Below the pieces are notes generated by a model. It saw only the letters and a program-made list of their open reading frames with translations. It was not told the origin of the DNA and did not search any database. The translations under genes and the position numbers were made by a program. From positions 1-5,715 of the forward strand of contig DBIX01000055.1 of the NCBI GenBank assembly GCA_002297005.1: 5,715 nt of DNA, written 5' to 3'. Origin of the DNA: Cyanobacteria bacterium UBA791. GTDB taxonomy: Bacteria > Cyanobacteriota > Vampirovibrionia > Gastranaerophilales > Gastranaerophilaceae. This document shows, piece after piece, positions 5,688-5,715 of this stretch. How positions within the stretch are numbered: the stretch's first letter is position 1; every line of letters begins with the position of its first letter.

Positions 5688-5715
5688 GCTGTCTGCCTTT
5701 CACCCAATCTTTAAT

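Overview
The window is AT-rich, densely coding DNA. It carries lipid A biosynthesis (lpxA), so the cell should have a Gram-negative type outer membrane, and a single-polypeptide DnaE-type replicative polymerase. From memory, the DnaE N-terminus and the stretch around its fourth PHP motif read most like cyanobacterial DnaE. Low GC, lipid A genes and a cyanobacteria-like but intein-free DnaE together suggest a non-photosynthetic sister lineage of Cyanobacteria (Melainabacteria/Vampirovibrionia, e.g. gut Gastranaerophilales). This placement is inference; no search was possible.

Layout. Bases 1-54 are probably the tail of an upstream gene whose stop overlaps the lpxA start as ATGA. lpxA (51-866, +) is followed by a compact bidirectional terminator (886-917), which also ends the convergent dnaE (919-4449, -). 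A 159-bp divergent intergenic region (4450-4608) holds candidate promoters for both flanking genes and a perfect 14-bp palindrome. Next comes a gene for an exported protein with an HExxH zinc-peptidase motif (4609-5331, +). A 63-bp gap follows, holding a promoter-like sequence and a hairpin-forming repeat. A small stand-alone GIY-YIG protein (5395-5646, +) follows, closed by a hairpin terminator (5660-5687). I see no gene I can support in the last 28 bases.

How the genes relate. lpxA and dnaE are housekeeping genes with unrelated roles that share only a terminator. The exported HExxH protein and the GIY-YIG protein each have their own TTGAAA-N16-TATAAT promoter candidate, so they need not form an operon. 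I found no clear undescribed multi-gene system. The best leads are the uncharacterised exported metallopeptidase-like protein, the hairpin repeat beside the GIY-YIG gene, and the uninterrupted DnaE intein site.
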